Shown piece after piece: positions 1-12,900 of a stretch of 64,000 nucleotides of DNA; position 1 is the stretch's first letter; every line of letters begins with the position of its first letter. Origin of the DNA: Parapristionchus giblindavisi (Eukaryota > Nematoda > Chromadorea > Rhabditida > Diplogasteridae); assembly GCA_943737045.1 (NCBI GenBank), contig CALSFV010000003.1:1054001-1118000 (forward strand). The letters are read 5' to 3'. Below the pieces are notes generated by a model, which saw nothing but the letters and a program-made list of their open reading frames with translations, was not told where the DNA came from and did not search any database. The position numbers and the translations under genes are program-made.

Positions 1-1693
1 GGTATACGGTAAGAGGGAAGGAGCGGAGGAGGGTATACGGTAAGAGGGAGTGGAGGAGGAGGGTATACGGTAAGAGGGAAGGGGCGGAGGAGGGTATACG
101 GTAAGAGGGAGTGGAGGAGGAGGGTATACGGTAAGAGAGAAGGGGCGGAGGAGGGTATACGGTAAGAGGGAGTGGAGGAGGAGGGTATACGGTAAGAGGG
201 AAGGGGCGGAGGAGGGTATACGGTAAGAGGGAGTGGAGGAGGAGGGTATACGGTAAGAGGGAAGGGGCGGAGGAGGGTATACGGTAAGAGGGAGTGGAGG
301 AGGAGGGTATACGGTAAGAGGGAAGGGGCGGAGGAGGGTATACGGTAAGAGGGAAGGGGCGGAGGAGGGTATACGGTAAGAGGGAGTGGAGGAGGAGGGT
401 ATACGGTAAGAGGGAAGGGGCGGAGGAGGGTATACGGTAAGAGGGAAGGGGCGGAGGAGGGTATACGGTAAGAGGGAGTGGAGGAGGAGGGTATACGGTA
501 AGAGGGAAGGGGCGGAGGAGGGTATACGGTAAGAGGGAGTGGAGGAGGAGGGTATACGGTAAGAGGAAAGGGGCGGAGGAGGGTATACGGTAAGAGGGAG
601 TGGAGGAGGAGGGTATACGGTAAGAGGGAAGGGGCGGAGGAGGGTATACGGTAAGAGGGAGTGGAGGAGGAGGGTATACGGTAAGAGGGAAGGGGCGGAG
701 GAGGGTATACGGTAAGAGGGAGTGGAGGAGGAGGGTATACGGTAAGAGGGAAGGGGCGGAGGAGGGTATACGGTAAGAGGGAGTGGAGGAGGAGGGTATA
801 CGGTAAGAGGGAAGGGGCGGAGGAGGGTATACGGTAAGAGGGAGTGGAGGAGGAGGGTATACGGTAAGAGGGAAGGGGCGGAGGAGGGTATACGGTAAGA
901 GGGAGTGGAGGAGGAGGGTATACGGTAAGAGGGAAGGGGCGGAGGAGGGTATACGGTAAGAGGGAGTGGAGGAGGAGGGTATACGGTAAGAGGGAAGGGG
1001 CGGAGGAGGGTATACGGTAAGAGGGAGTGGAGGAGGAGGGTATACGGTAAGAGGGAAGGGGCGGAGGAGGGTATACGGTAAGAGGGAGTGGAGGAGGAGG
1101 GTATACGGTAAGAGGGAAGGGGCGGAGGAGGGTATACGGTAAGAGGGAGTGGAGGAGGAGGGTATACGGTAAGAGGGAAGGGGCGGAGGAGGGTATACGG
1201 TAAGAGGGAGTGGAGGAGGAGGGTATACGGTAAGAGGGAAGGGGCGGAGGAGGGTATACGGTAAGAGGGAAGGGGCGGAGGAGGGTATACGGTAAGAGGG
1301 AGTGGAGGAGGAGGGTATACGGTAAGAGGGAAGGGGCGGAGGAGGGTATACGGTAAGAGGGAGTGGAGGAGGAGGGTATACGGTAAGAGGGAAGGGGCGG
1401 AGGAGGGTATACGGTAAGAGGGAGTGGAGGAGGAGGGTATACGGTAAGAGGGAAGGGGCGGAGGAGGGTATACGGTAAGAGGGAGTGGAGGAGGAGGGTA
1501 TACGGTAAGAGGGAAGGGGCGGAGGAGGGTATACGGTAAGAGGGAGTGGAGGAGGAGGGTATACGGTAAGAGGGAAGGGGCGGAGGAGGGTATACGGTAA
1601 GAGGGAGTGGAGGAGGAGGGTATACGGTAAGAGGGAAGGGGCGGAGGAGGGTATACGGTAAGAGGGAGTGGAGGAGGAGGGTATACGGTAAGA
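1..1693. repeat. Minisatellite of alternating 31 and 30 bp units
   Basis: Two unit types alternate almost strictly. Both start GGTATACGGTAAGAGGGA; one continues with an AGGGGCGGAGGAG tail (31 bp) and the other with a GTGGAGGAGGAG tail (30 bp), giving a 61 bp higher-order period repeated about 27 times. In a few places (near 330-380, 440 and 1250) two 31 bp units stand together. The array is purine-rich on the plus strand and is cut by the left edge of the window. A diverged array of only about four related units lies at 9695-9815, beside the paralogous copy of the same exon. Confidence 0.97.
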
Positions 1694-1696
1694 GCG

Positions 1697-2032
1697 GAGG
1701 AGAAGGGAAGGAAAGGACAAAATAAGAAAGTAAGCGATACACCAAGGAAGGAAGCTAGTGAAAGTATTCAGTTCGCGATACTTGGCAGGAGTGAGATTAC
1801 TGTAGTCATCTAATCCTCGTGTGAATCTTCAGAATCGTGACCAACTAGTAGAGGGGCTGCCTCTGGTCGGTAGCGTCGACGCATCGATTTAATGTCCAGG
1901 ATCGCTCTGTTCAGAATACACAGGCATGCGAGAGCGTTCTGAAAAATGAATAAAATCAATGTTATGTATCGATATGATAAATCAATCAATAACAATACCG
2001 TACCAGGATGATGAAGAGGTAGAACAAAAATC
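1697..2032 (-). pseudogene. Duplicate of the terminal exon of the SLC37-type gene
   Basis: This segment matches 9840-10165, the 3' end of the transporter gene. It carries the whole last coding exon (about 1807-1937) with an intact TTTTTCAG acceptor and the stop, then the intron and the last 22 coding bases of the preceding exon with their GTACGG donor. Similarity stops abruptly near 2032, so upstream exons are missing. Compared with the complete gene I see three coding differences, all synonymous (a Ser, an Ala and a Leu codon). It is either a duplicate fragment or an alternative distal terminal exon of the gene at 9929-31054. The sequence alone does not decide. Confidence 0.85.
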
Positions 2033-2617
2033 CGCCCAAATATTATCCGTATAAAATGTACTGCATAATTGCATTGCTACTGCTGCTAAACAGAGGAAGA
2101 ACTATCGATTAACTCCCCACTCTTTCCTCCTTTCCTTCCTCGCTCTCTCTGATCTACCTACTCTCTCTCCGGTGCTCTCTCTCTAAACATAGAAATTCAT
2201 TGTGGCAGTGGTTGGCTACTCTCGAACCAAATAAACAAGTGTATTTTATACGATCAATAACCTTAATAATGAGGTTGACTTTTGTTAGTAAAGTTTCCAT
2301 TCTGTAGCTATTGTGCGTATAAAATGTACTTGTTGGAGAAGAAGACGTAGCTGTGTGGGCGAGATCATTTACTATATTTGACATTGATGCCTCTGACAAT
2401 CATTTCTGCCTTGAAAAAAAAAACAATAAATTAATATAATCGAGTAAATGATAAAAAGAATTTTTTCGTAACAAGACTGTTCGGGTAGAATGATCTAAAT
2501 TCACATGAACGGAAAAAGTATATTTTCCTCTCCCCTTCCATTCTCTCCCTCTGCCCCTTCTTCACTCCCGCTCTTCCTCTCCTCCACCAATCCCTCATCT
2601 CCTCTGGTATTTTTTTC
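2033..2617. other. Stretch without a recognised gene
   Basis: The sequence is AT-rich with a CT-rich patch near 2120-2180. A reverse open frame at 2154-2399 shows no family resemblance and no convincing splice context. I see no RNA gene or mobile element end here. Confidence 0.5.
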
Positions 2618-2797
2618 CAGCCTGGAACCCGGTATATTTCCAGCCTGGCCAACCGCATGGTTCCAGTCTGGAAATTTACCGGGTTCCAGGCTGGAAACGT
2701 TACCGGGTTCCAGACTGGAAAGGCGTTAGCGGGTTCCAGACTGGAAATGATACCGGGTTCCAGGCTGGAAATGCTACCGTGTTCCTGGTAGCCTAGT
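2618..2797. repeat. Short tandem array of TTCCAGNCTGGAA dyads
   Basis: Six to seven copies of a 24-27 bp unit, each holding the near-palindrome TTCCAGRCTGGAA followed by a variable spacer such as ATGATACCGGG. The first two copies are diverged and the last is broken near 2785. The reverse frame through it reads as a low-complexity Leu/Glu/Pro peptide, which I take as a consequence of the repeat and not a gene. Confidence 0.8.
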
Positions 2798-3240
2798 AGT
2801 AATTCGCACCATTCACTTCTCAAGGTTTTATCTGTTTCTTAGAGTAATGAAATAACAACAAACAAAACAAGCAATATGTACAAGATATAACGAGGTACAA
2901 TGGGACAATATCAATTCACTATTGTACAGTTTAACGAAAAATCAATATGAAGCGAGAAAAAATTGTGAACAATTACAGCGGTTACTTCGGGTCCATTCCT
3001 GTGGACGAATAATATATGATATCTTCAACTATAACTTCGAAGTCTTCAGAAGATGATACTAGTGGGTCGTATGTAGATCAACTGGGAATAAGCGAAGAGA
3101 CTGTGGTGGTCGACTGATCACTGGAAAGAAAATGATTTTCAAATGATCTACAGTATCCGCAGTCATTCTTACAGTATCCCGACATCTATTTAAATTTAAG
3201 AGACAGGCTCCGTAATTATTTACCATTTTGTGCATTTCTC
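2798..3240. other. Stretch without a recognised gene
   Basis: Single-copy-looking AT-rich sequence leading into the array that follows. From about 3140 the words CTACAGTATCC and TACAGTATCC appear, as in the array at 3400-6090. No coding or RNA feature is supported. Confidence 0.4.
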
Positions 3241-3325
3241 GGAAATTTCCCCTAGCAAAAGGATTCAGGCCTCCATGCTGTCATGGTGGAAGGTGGCCTG
3301 AATCCTTTTGCTAGGGGAAATTTCC
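3241..3325. repeat. 31 bp perfect stem with 23 nt loop
   Basis: The arm 3241-3271 is the exact reverse complement of 3295-3325, leaving a 23 nt loop. Size and perfection resemble a small-RNA hairpin precursor or the footprint of a foldback insertion. No coding frame explains the pairing. Confidence 0.9.
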
Positions 3326-3399
3326 GGGGTATAGTGAATTTTTACCGAGCCGATCTCTTAACTTTCTCGCGCTTCGTTTTTCTTTGTTCCGATCGAAAT

Positions 3400-6090
3400 C
3401 TACAGAAATCTCAATTATTCCTAGTAGGAGCTGTAAAATTAGCCCCACTAGAATTCAAATTTACAATAATCCCACTAGAGTTCAGTCTTACAGTAATCTC
3501 TACTAGTGGTAAAACCTACAGTAATACTTAGACGTACAGTAATCTAAACCACATCTCAGAGATACAGTAATCCCATTACAGCTCAGACCAACCGTATTCC
3601 CCCATTAGAGCTCCCACCTACAGTATTATGAACTAGAGCTGAGACATATGATAATCACTACCAGAGCTCAGACCTATGGTAATTACTACTAAAGCTCATA
3701 ACTACAGTAACCCCTACAGTAATGCCGACTAGAGCTCAGAGCTACAGTAATCCCCACTCGCGCTCATACCAACAGTATTCCCATTGCAGCTCTGACCTAC
3801 AGTAATCCAATCAGACCTTAGACCTACAATACTCCCATTACAGCTCACACCTACAGTAATCCCCACTGATGCTCATACCAATAGTATCCTCAGTAATTCC
3901 AACAGCATCCCGAAATCTATTATTTAACTTTTTCGTGCTTCGTTTTTTCTTTGTTCCGATCGAAATCCAAAGTAATTTTAATTATTCCTAGTAGGGCTTT
4001 AGTGAGGATTAATGTAGATCTGACAATGAGCTGTAACTGTAACAGTAGCCCCACTAGAACTCAGACCTACTAGATCTTAGATCTACAGTAATCTCCATAA
4101 CAGCCTAGAGCTACAGTAATCTCCAGTAGAGCACATATCAACAATATTCCCATTACAGCTCAGACCAACAGCATTCCCACTAGAGCTCAGTCTTACAGTA
4201 ATCACACTAAATCTTAGACTTACAGTATTCTCCACTAGAGCTCATACCAACCGAACGTAGACAAGCATTGTCGCCCGAAATTAAATTCGGGTGGACCGGA
4301 AGCCAAAATCGGATGCGTGCGAAATAAGGATTTCATTTTTGAGTGAATTTTGGCTAAAGCGGGTTGGTCTTATCGCTATCGACAATGCCGCTCACATAAG
4401 ATACCAACAGTAACTAGAGCTCAGTCCTATAAAAATCTCCACTAGACCTTACACCTACAGTAATCTCTACTGCATCTCAAAGCTACAGTAATTCCCAATA
4501 GAGCACATACCTACAGTAATCCCTACTAGAGCTCATGCCAACAGTAAAACCACTATAGCTCAAACCTACACTAATCAAAACTAGAGCTCAGATATACAGT
4601 AATTCCACAGGAGCTCACATCTACAGTAATATCCATTACTGTAGCTTTGAGCTACAGTAATCCCATTAGAGATCACACTTATAGAAATATAACTATAGCT
4701 CATATCTACAGTAATCCCACTATAGCTCAGACTACCGTAATCCCCAATAGAACTCATACCTCGTTTCCTCGGTAGATCGACTACTGGGAGAGGGCGAAGA
4801 TGCTGAGGCGGTCGACTGATCACTGGAAATAAGATGATGTTGAATTGATGTGTCGATATTTACAGTATCCTCGGTTATTCCTACCGTATCCCGAGATCTA
4901 TTTAAATATAACTTTTTCGTGCTTCGTTTTTTTCTTTGTTACGATCGAAATCTACAGTAGTCTCAATTATGCCTAGTAGGGCTCTAGTAGGAATTACTGT
5001 AGGTCTGAGCTGTGACTGTAACAGTAGTCCCACTAGAACTCAGACCTACAGTTATCCTACTACAGCTCAGTCCTCCAACCTACAGAGCTATAGTAATCTC
5101 CACTAGTGCTAAAACCTACAGTAATGCCGACTAGAGCATAGACTTACAGTAATCTAAACTACATATCAGAGCTACAGTAATCCCCCCATTAGAGCTCACA
5201 CCTACAGTGATATCAACTAGAGCTGAGATCTATGATAGAGACCTATGGTAATTCTCATAACTTTGACCTATGGTAATTACTACTAAAGCTCATAACTACA
5301 GTAACCCCTAGAATAATGTCAGAGCTACAGTATTATCCACAAGAGCTCATACCAGCCAAGTTGGCAACCATTGTCGCTGGAAATTAAATTGTGGAGGTCG
5401 GACGTTAAAATCGGGGGGGGGGGGGGGGGAGGTACGGCATAAAGAATTCCTTTGTGAATGAATTTTTGAGTGAATTTTGACTAAATCGTCTAGGGACACT
5501 GCCGCCCACTTATGATGCCAACAGTAACTAAAGCTCAGCGATATAATAATCTCCACTACACCCCCACCCCCCAGAGCTATAGTAATCCCCACTGGAGCTT
5601 ATACTAACAAGTTCATACCAGCAGCATCCTTAGTAATTCTTACAGTATCCCGAGATCTGTTTAAATATAACTTTGTCGTGCTTCGCTTTTTCTTTGCTCC
5701 GATGGAAATTTACAGTAATCTTAATTATTCCTAGTAGGGCTCTGGTGGAGATTACTGTAGCTCTGAGCTGTAACTGGAACAGTAGCCCCACTAGAAATCA
5801 GGCCCACAGTAATATCATAAGACCTTAAACCTACAGTGATCTCCACTACAGTTCAGAACTACAGTAATCCCCCAATAGAGCTACTACCAACAGTACTCCC
5901 ATTACAGCTTAGAGCTACAGTAATGCCGACTAGAGATTAGATCTACAGTAATCTCCACTACAGCTCAGAGCTACAGTAATGCCTACAGTAATGTCGACTA
6001 GATCTTAGACCTACAGAATCTCCATTACAGCCAAGAACTACAGTAATCCCACTAGAGCTCATACTTACAGTAATTCTTACCGGAGCTCAA
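3400..6090. repeat. Degenerate CTACAGTAATC array
   Basis: About 2.7 kb of diverged units of roughly 25-30 bp, consensus CTACAGTAATCCC followed by CACTAGAGCTCAGAC. Three longer blocks are also repeated: a segment with CGTGCTTCGTTTTTTC and the reading TTGTTCCGATCGAAATC recurs near 3367, 3930, 4915 and 5680. Two patches with a different, unrelated flavour (about 4255-4390 and 5350-5520, sharing ATTGTCGC and GAAATTAAATT) interrupt it. A homopolymer of about 20 G lies at 5413-5430. No coding gene is supported. Confidence 0.85.
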
Positions 6091-6096
6091 ACCTAC

Positions 6097-6162
6097 GGTA
6101 AAGGGGTGAGTGGAGTTGAGGGAGAAGGATCCTTCTCCCTCAACTCCACTCACCCCTTTACC
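6097..6162. repeat. 66 bp perfect palindrome with no spacer
   Basis: The two 33 bp halves are exact reverse complements and meet at a GGATCC centre (6127-6132). The flanking bases (C at 6096, C at 6163) end the symmetry. It lies at the end of the CTACAGTAATC array. Confidence 0.95.
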
Positions 6163-6219
6163 CAATGCAACTACGCACCCGCCTCTCCCCATATCAAGCG
6201 CGCGATCGTCTCCGATAAT

Positions 6220-6291
6220 GAGCCCTGTGGTGTACTGGATAACGCGTCGGTCTTCGGATCGATGTGACGATGGTTCGACCTCCGGCAAGAG
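6220..6291 (+). pseudogene. tRNA-Arg(TCG)-like remnant
   Basis: The stretch contains an A-box-like ACTGGATAACGC, an anticodon-loop-like CTTCGGA (anticodon TCG) and a B-box-like GGTTCGACC at tRNA spacing. The order and several words resemble eukaryotic tRNA-Arg(TCG). The anticodon stem and T stem do not pair properly, so a functional tRNA is unlikely. A tRNA-derived repeat is the alternative. Confidence 0.4.
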
Positions 6292-6352
6292 TAATCGTCT
6301 TTTGTCGAATTGTTCTGAGCTTTTATGCTTATGCTTAGGCTTAGGCTTCTTC

Positions 6353-6402
6353 TTGGCAAGGTGCCAAGAATAAGTTTAGGCTTAGGCTTGGCACTGTGCC
6401 AA
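6353..6402. promoter_or_regulatory. Pair of perfect NFI-type palindromes
   Basis: TTGGC-N5-GCCAA occurs at 6353-6367 and again at 6388-6402, with different spacers (AAGGT and ACTGT), 35 bp apart. This is the full nuclear factor I consensus, and nematodes have an NFI gene. The sites are embedded in TTAGGCTTAGGC words at the edge of the large satellite. Whether they are bound or merely repeat structure is unknown. Confidence 0.5.
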
Positions 6403-6739
6403 GAATTAGCCTAAGAGTTAATAAGCAGCGAAAGGAGGAGGTCACTCTGAGTGAGGTACGGTATATTTGTATACGGTAATTTATGACTACGGTAATTATC
6501 GATTTATTGATTGTCTTAATGTTTTCCTATTAATTGATTAAAGCTAGATATTCAATGATATCTCTAGCCATATTTTTTTATCATTTTTGATCACCCTGCG
6601 ACATCTGTCGCCTGAGCTGCTTCATGGCATCATCAACCTGTGCGATACGATTACTTCGCTCATTCTGGTAGGCGTTCAAAAAGAACATCAATTGATAGCA
6701 TATAAAAGTACTGAGTCATGGTTGATCAAGGTCATCGAT

Positions 6740-7632
6740 AGGCTTAGCATTTATTTTTCATTTAAGCTTAGGCTTCGTATTTATTTAGGCTTAGGCTTAG
6801 CATTTATTTAGGCTTAGGCTTAGGCTTAGAATTTATTTTTCATTTAGGCTTAGGCTTAGCATTTATTTTTCATTTAGGCTTAGGCTTAGCATTTATTTTC
6901 ATTTATGATTAGGTTTAGCATTTATTTTTCATTTAGGCTTAGGCTTAGCATTTATTTTTCATTAAGGCTTAGGCTTAGCATTTATTTTTCATTTAGGCTT
7001 AGGCTTAGCATTTATATTTCATTTAGGCTTAGGCTTAGCATTATTTTTCATTTAGGCTTAGGCTTAGCATTATTTTTCATTTAGGCTTAGGCTTAGCATT
7101 TATTTTTCATTTAGGCTTAGGCTTAGCATTATTTTTCATTTAGGCTTAGGCTTAGCATTTATTTTTCATTTAGGCTTAGGCTTAGCATTTATATTTCATT
7201 TAGGCTTAGGCTTAGCATTATTTTTCATTTAGGCTTAGGCTTAGCATTTATTTTTTATTTAGGCTTAGGCTTAGCATTTATTTTTCATTTAGGCTTAGGC
7301 TTAGCATTTATTTTTCATTTAGGCTTAGGCTTAGCATTTATTTTTCATTTAGGCTTAGGCTTAACATTTATTTTTCATTTAGGCTTAGGCTTAGCATTAT
7401 TTTTCATTTAGGCTTAGGCTTAGCATTTATTTTTCATTTAGGCTTAGGCTTAGCATTTATTTTTCATTTAGGCTTAGGCTTAGCATTTATTTTTCATTTA
7501 GGCTTAGGCTTAGCATTTATTTTTCATTTAGGCTTAGGCTTATCATTTATTTTTCATTTAGGCTTAGGCTTAGCATTTATTTTTCATTTAGGCTTAGGCT
7601 TAGCATTTATTTAGGATTACGCTTAGCATTTT
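6740..7632 (+). repeat. Telomere-like satellite, TTAGGC orientation
   Basis: Tandem 30 bp unit made of TTTAGGCTTAGGCTTAGC followed by ATTTATTTTTCA, about 30 copies with small length variants (one fewer T, ATATTTCA, shortened units). Each unit holds two perfect TTAGGC hexamers, the nematode telomere repeat, plus a third altered one (TTAGCA). Confidence 0.95.
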
Positions 7633-7644
7633 CCTTTTTTTCAT

Positions 7645-9185
7645 TAAAAAATAAATGCTAAGCCTAAGCTTAAATGAAAAATAAATGCTAAGCCTAAGCC
7701 TAAATGAAAAATAAATGCTAAGCCTAAGCCTAAATAAATGCTAAGCGTAAGCCTAAATGAAAAATAAATGCTAAGCCTAAGCGTAAATGAAAAATAAATG
7801 CTAAGCCTAAGCCTAAATGAAAAATAAATGCTAAGCCTAAGCCTAAATGAAAAATAAATGCTAAGCCTAAGCCTAAATAAATGCTAAGCCTAAGCCTAAA
7901 TGAAAAATAAATGCTAAGCCTAAGCCTAAATGAAAAATAAATGCTAAGCCTAAGCCTAAATGAAAAAATAAATGCTAAGCCTAAGCCTAAATGAAAAATA
8001 AATGCTAAGCCTAAGCCTAAATAAATGCTAAGCCTAAGCCTAAATGAAAAATAAATGCTAAGCCTAAGCCTAAATGAAAAATAAATGCTAAGCCTAAACC
8101 TAAATGAAAAAAATAAATGCTAAGCCTAAGCCTAAATGAAAAATAAATGCTAAGCCTAAGCCTAAATGAAAAAATAAATGCTAAGCCTAAGCCTAAATAA
8201 ATGCTAAGCCTAAGCCTAAATGAAAAATAAATGCTAAGCCTAAGCCTAAGTGAAAAATAAATGCTAAGCCTAAGCCTAAATGAAAAATAAATGCTAAGCC
8301 TAAGCCTAAATGAAAAATAAATGCTAAGCCTAAGCCTAAATGAAAAATAAATGCTAAGCCTAAGCCTAAATGAAAAAATAAATGCTAAGCCTAAGCCTAA
8401 ATAAATGCTAAGCCTAAGCCTAAATGAAAAATAAATGCCAAGCTTAAGCCTAAATAAATGCTAAGCCTAAGCCTAAGTGAAAAAAATAAATGCTAAGCCT
8501 AAGCCTAAATGAAAAATAATGCTAACCCTAAGCCTAAATGAAAAATAAATGCTAAGCCTAAGCCTAAATGAAAAATAAATGCTAAGCCTAAGCCTAAATG
8601 AAAAAAATAAATGCTAAGCCTAAGCCTAAATAAATGCTAAGCCTAAGCCTAAATGAAAAATAAATGCTAAGCCTAAGCCTAAATGAAAAAATAAATGCTA
8701 AGCCTAAGCCTAAATAAATGCTAAGCCTAAGCGTAAGTGAAAAATAAATGCTAAGCCTAAGCCTAAATGAAAAATAAATGCTAAGCCTAAGCCTAAATGA
8801 AAAATAAATGCTAAGCCTAAGCCTAAATGAAAAATAAATGCTAAGCCTAAGCCTAAATGAAAAATAAATGCTAAGCCTAAGCCTAAATAAATGCTAAGCC
8901 TAAGCCTAAGTGAAAAAAATAAATGCTAAGCCTAAGCCTAAATGAAAAATAATGCTAAGCCTAAGCCTAAATGAAAAATAAATGCCAAGCTTAAGCCTAA
9001 ATAAATGCTAAGCCTAAGCCTAAGTGAAAAAAATAAATGCTAAGCCTAAGCCTAAATGAAAAATAATGCTAACCCTAAGCCTAAATGAAAAATAAATGCT
9101 AAGCCTAAGCTTAAATGAAAAATAATGCTAAGCCTAAGCCTAAATGAAAAATAAATGCTAAGCCTACGTCTAATTGAAAATAAAT
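7645..9185 (-). repeat. Telomere-like satellite, inverted orientation
   Basis: The same 30 bp unit in reverse complement (GCCTAAGCCTAAA then TGAAAAATAAATGCTAA), about 50 copies. Shortened 18 bp units lacking TGAAAAATAAAT recur every few copies, so this arm has its own higher-order pattern. The junction at 7620-7650 is a TTTTCCTTTTTTTCATTAAAAAAT stretch that forms the axis of a giant inverted repeat. Confidence 0.95.
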
Positions 9186-9928
9186 GTACAATAAGTCAAA
9201 AAATGTGCCAACCACCCCGGATTTTACTCGATTCTTCAATGACACGCGTGCTATGCTCTCTCACTTTTACGTACTCTCTCTCTCTCTCTCTCTTCCGCTC
9301 TGGTTATGAAGGGATAGGCGACCGGCGATTATAAGGATAAGAAGAAAGAAAGACAGAGAGAAAACGGAAAATCTTGCAATAAAAAAATGCTGTTATTCAA
9401 AATGATTATATTTATCTCAATCAACTTTATCAACAAAGAAATATAAATATTAAATTACACTTTAACTCGACATTAAAATTTGATCAATTGCACTGGGAGC
9501 AAATAACACATAAAATCAGTATTGAATATATAGGGAATGTGTCTCTCTGATCTACTATGACTAAAAACTATATCAAGATGTACAGTAATATTCGGAGTTT
9601 AAAACGATCACATTTGCTGAGAAATGAAAGTAAAATGAGAGGAAGCCCGCACTAAACAATGGTACGGTCCCTATCAAACAGTACATACCCTGTTGTATAC
9701 GGTAAGAGGGGAGGGGGGGGAGGATCGTATACGGTAAGAGTGGGGGGGGAGAAAGGTATACGGTAAGAGGGGAGGGGAGGGGAGGAGGAGGGCATACGGT
9801 AAGAGGGGAGGACAAAAAGGGGGTGTGAAAGTAATGTTCAAATGAGAAAGTAAGCGATACAAGAAGGGGGAAGCTGATGAAAGTATTCAGTTCGCGATAC
9901 TTGGCAGGAGTGAGATTACTGTAGTCAT
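9186..9928. other. 3' flank of the SLC37-type gene
   Basis: AT-rich sequence with a CT tract at 9270-9300, a member of the CTCTCACTTTTGCG family at 9257-9303, and a small diverged array of TATACGGTAAGAGGGG units at 9695-9815. This array is the short counterpart of the minisatellite at 1-1693. No other gene is visible. Confidence 0.6.
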
Positions 9929-12900
9929 CTAATCCTCGTGTGAATCTTCTGAATCGTGACCAACTAGTAGAGGGGCTGCCTCTGGTCGGTAGCGTCGACG
10001 CATCGATTTAATGTCCAGGATCGCTCTGTTCAGAATACACAGGCAGGCGAGAGCGTTCTAAAAGGAAAATAATCAATAATCAATCGATAAAATCAATGTT
10101 ATGTATCGATATGTTAAATCAATCAATAACAATACCGTACCAGGATGATGAATAGGTAGAACACGGCCTGCCATCCGAAAGCAGTCTGTACGATGGGAAT
10201 GAGCAGTTGACCGAGGGCCGATCCGACAGAACCGGAACCGTCGATTAGACCGGATACCGTAGACATGGCCTGTAATGGTACACGAACTTTAGGAACTTTC
10301 ACCCAGTAACAGTATTCATTTATAAGATATTATTTCAAAAATCAATAAATCACGACTACCGTACCTGCGAGTTGCCAGCGAGAACGGGCTGACTGCCGAG
10401 ATCGATCGATACGGATCCCACGACGAGATTGTAGGGACCGGATACGGTAACACCCACACACGTCATCACAATGGCATTCCACACGATATGAGGTCCCACC
10501 TGGTACAATAATCAATCAATAAATAATAATAATATAATCGATGATACAATGAATCCATATTATCTATCTAAGAATCAATATTGCAAATCAGCCAAAATCG
10601 CACAAGTAAGGACACTCCATCACTCCCATTTTGAATATTGATCCATCAATATTGATCATCAAAGTTTCCTATCGCATACAACATTTTGATATTCCCATCT
10701 AGAGTCAGAACATTCATTTCTTAATCGAAACAAAGCTAATACTTAACAAATTTCTTACTAATAATTAAATAAGTAATACTTTAAAATAATTAATTTGCAA
10801 TTATTCGCTATCAATATACATATCATTCAAATTACGTCATCGGAGGGGGGGGGAGCAAGAATACGTCACCTGTGAGTATAGGAATAGTGTTCCCAATGAG
10901 CATGCGACCATCGCCACGATCAGGGGAGATCGACAGCCCATACGATCCTGTAATCAGGCAAACGAATAAGTTTAGGGATATTCATTATACCCGGTACGGT
11001 ATTACGAGATTATTGATTGATTATGTTTATCATAGGTCGAAAAGTATGTTACAAAGTACCACGATTTTGAGCCAAAATTTCACGAAAATCGAAAAACCTG
11101 ACCGGATTTTTAACTAAAATTTCACAAAAATCGAAAAACCTTTGTTGGTTTTATCGATAAGTGTGTCCATTCGTTATTATTTATTATCATTATTATTATT
11201 ATTATTTAATGTTAATGTTAAAACGCATTCTCCCTTACAGCGGAGGGGCGGCATCGGGGGCATGGCACAATGCTTCAAAATCATCCGAGGCGACTCATAT
11301 TTGATGGTTGGAGTCCCTAGGGGCCGTATACACTTCAGTCAAAAAATTGATCAAAATTATTGATTTTTGATCTACCAAAAGTCGAAAAATAAAAGTGTGA
11401 ATTCTATAGCATGTTACATACCATTCGATAGAGGATCCAAAGTTATATAAGAATGCCAAGTCTCATAAGATTTCATAGCTCCATGTTCGAGAAATACCCG
11501 ATTTTCCGAATTTTGGCAAGATTTTTTTTTTTGATCTCATGGCTTACTATGTTACCATTATTTCCAGGGACTGAATTTTTCGATATGTTATGCAAAAATG
11601 AATGGGCTATCCGAATATCGCACTTATTTGTACCAAAAACCAGCCAGGCATAGTGATATCGCCAGTCATAGTGGTCAGTTTTAACGCCCAAACCCCGACG
11701 CGGGTTCGAATCCGGGCACAGACATGAATTTTTGCAAATTTTTATTCGGCTCAAATTTGACTTTAAATTATAGTTTCATGTGTTTTACCTTGTTTTCATT
11801 AATTTATTGTATGAAATAACCATCAACATTATCAGAAATACAAAAAATCGTATAACTTATTTAATATCGGGAAAAAGTCATGGGATGAGCGAAAATAAAG
11901 GTTTTTCGACAGTGTCACTTCTTTAAAATGCAGTATTTTCCTTCTTGTGATAGAGAATTCCCATCCGATTTGCACACTAGGTTCTCTCATTTTCTCATTG
12001 TCCCATACGCCAATTACCTTATAATAAACAATGTTCGACATGCTTATAGTGGCGGGAGACAGCCATGCCAACTCAAGGAAATTTTAATACCTAAAATATA
12101 ATACTCCTCTTGTAGATGCTCTTAATTCTAAGTGCCAAAATGATGCTAGAAGCGAGTGATGTTTATATACATTATGGTAGTCATTAGAGGTGACGAAACG
12201 AAACGGATAGCGGAATTTCGGTTGAGATAATGGGATTATCTCCCTCCCCCCCCCAGCCGAAACTCTAGACATGCTAATCTCCTCCAGCCGGCTCGAGAGT
12301 GATTCTCGCCCGTTTTTTTCCGTTCCGGTTCGTTCAAATGTGATTTTGAGTGCGTTTTTTTGCGGGGAAAACAACCAAATCGATCACAATTTATAGTTTG
12401 CGTGTTTTTCAACCCTACTGCCCATCTTCACTTATTTTTCCATTTTTTTCACTTATTTTTCAACCGGAACGAGCCGGAACAGACTGTCTCACTGGGTGAA
12501 TTTGAATGAAGCCGAAACGAGAGTCGGTGAGAGGTCGTTTCGCCCCGGTTTCGCTAGGGTAATTAGCATTTGCAGAAACTAGACTCATTTCTCGCCATTT
12601 TCTAAAGGCGTTGCTGTTTTCGACTCACCACCTCTAGTAGTCATAGCTCCCTCAGAACATTAAAAAAAATTTGTTGGAAGAACGGATTTTGAGACCCTAC
12701 CGTTCAGAGGGAACGCGTTTTAAAATTATGGTTCTTCCGCAGATGGATTATCAAATAAAGATTTCGCTGAGTTTGATTTGGTTATGATTCTTTTCAGACC
12801 CGCAGCACTTTCTTATGAGGTCTACTGGATTTCAGCGTCTACGGTTAGACTTAGGCTTTTTCTTTTGCAGTGCAAATCGGATGGGAATTCTCTATCACAA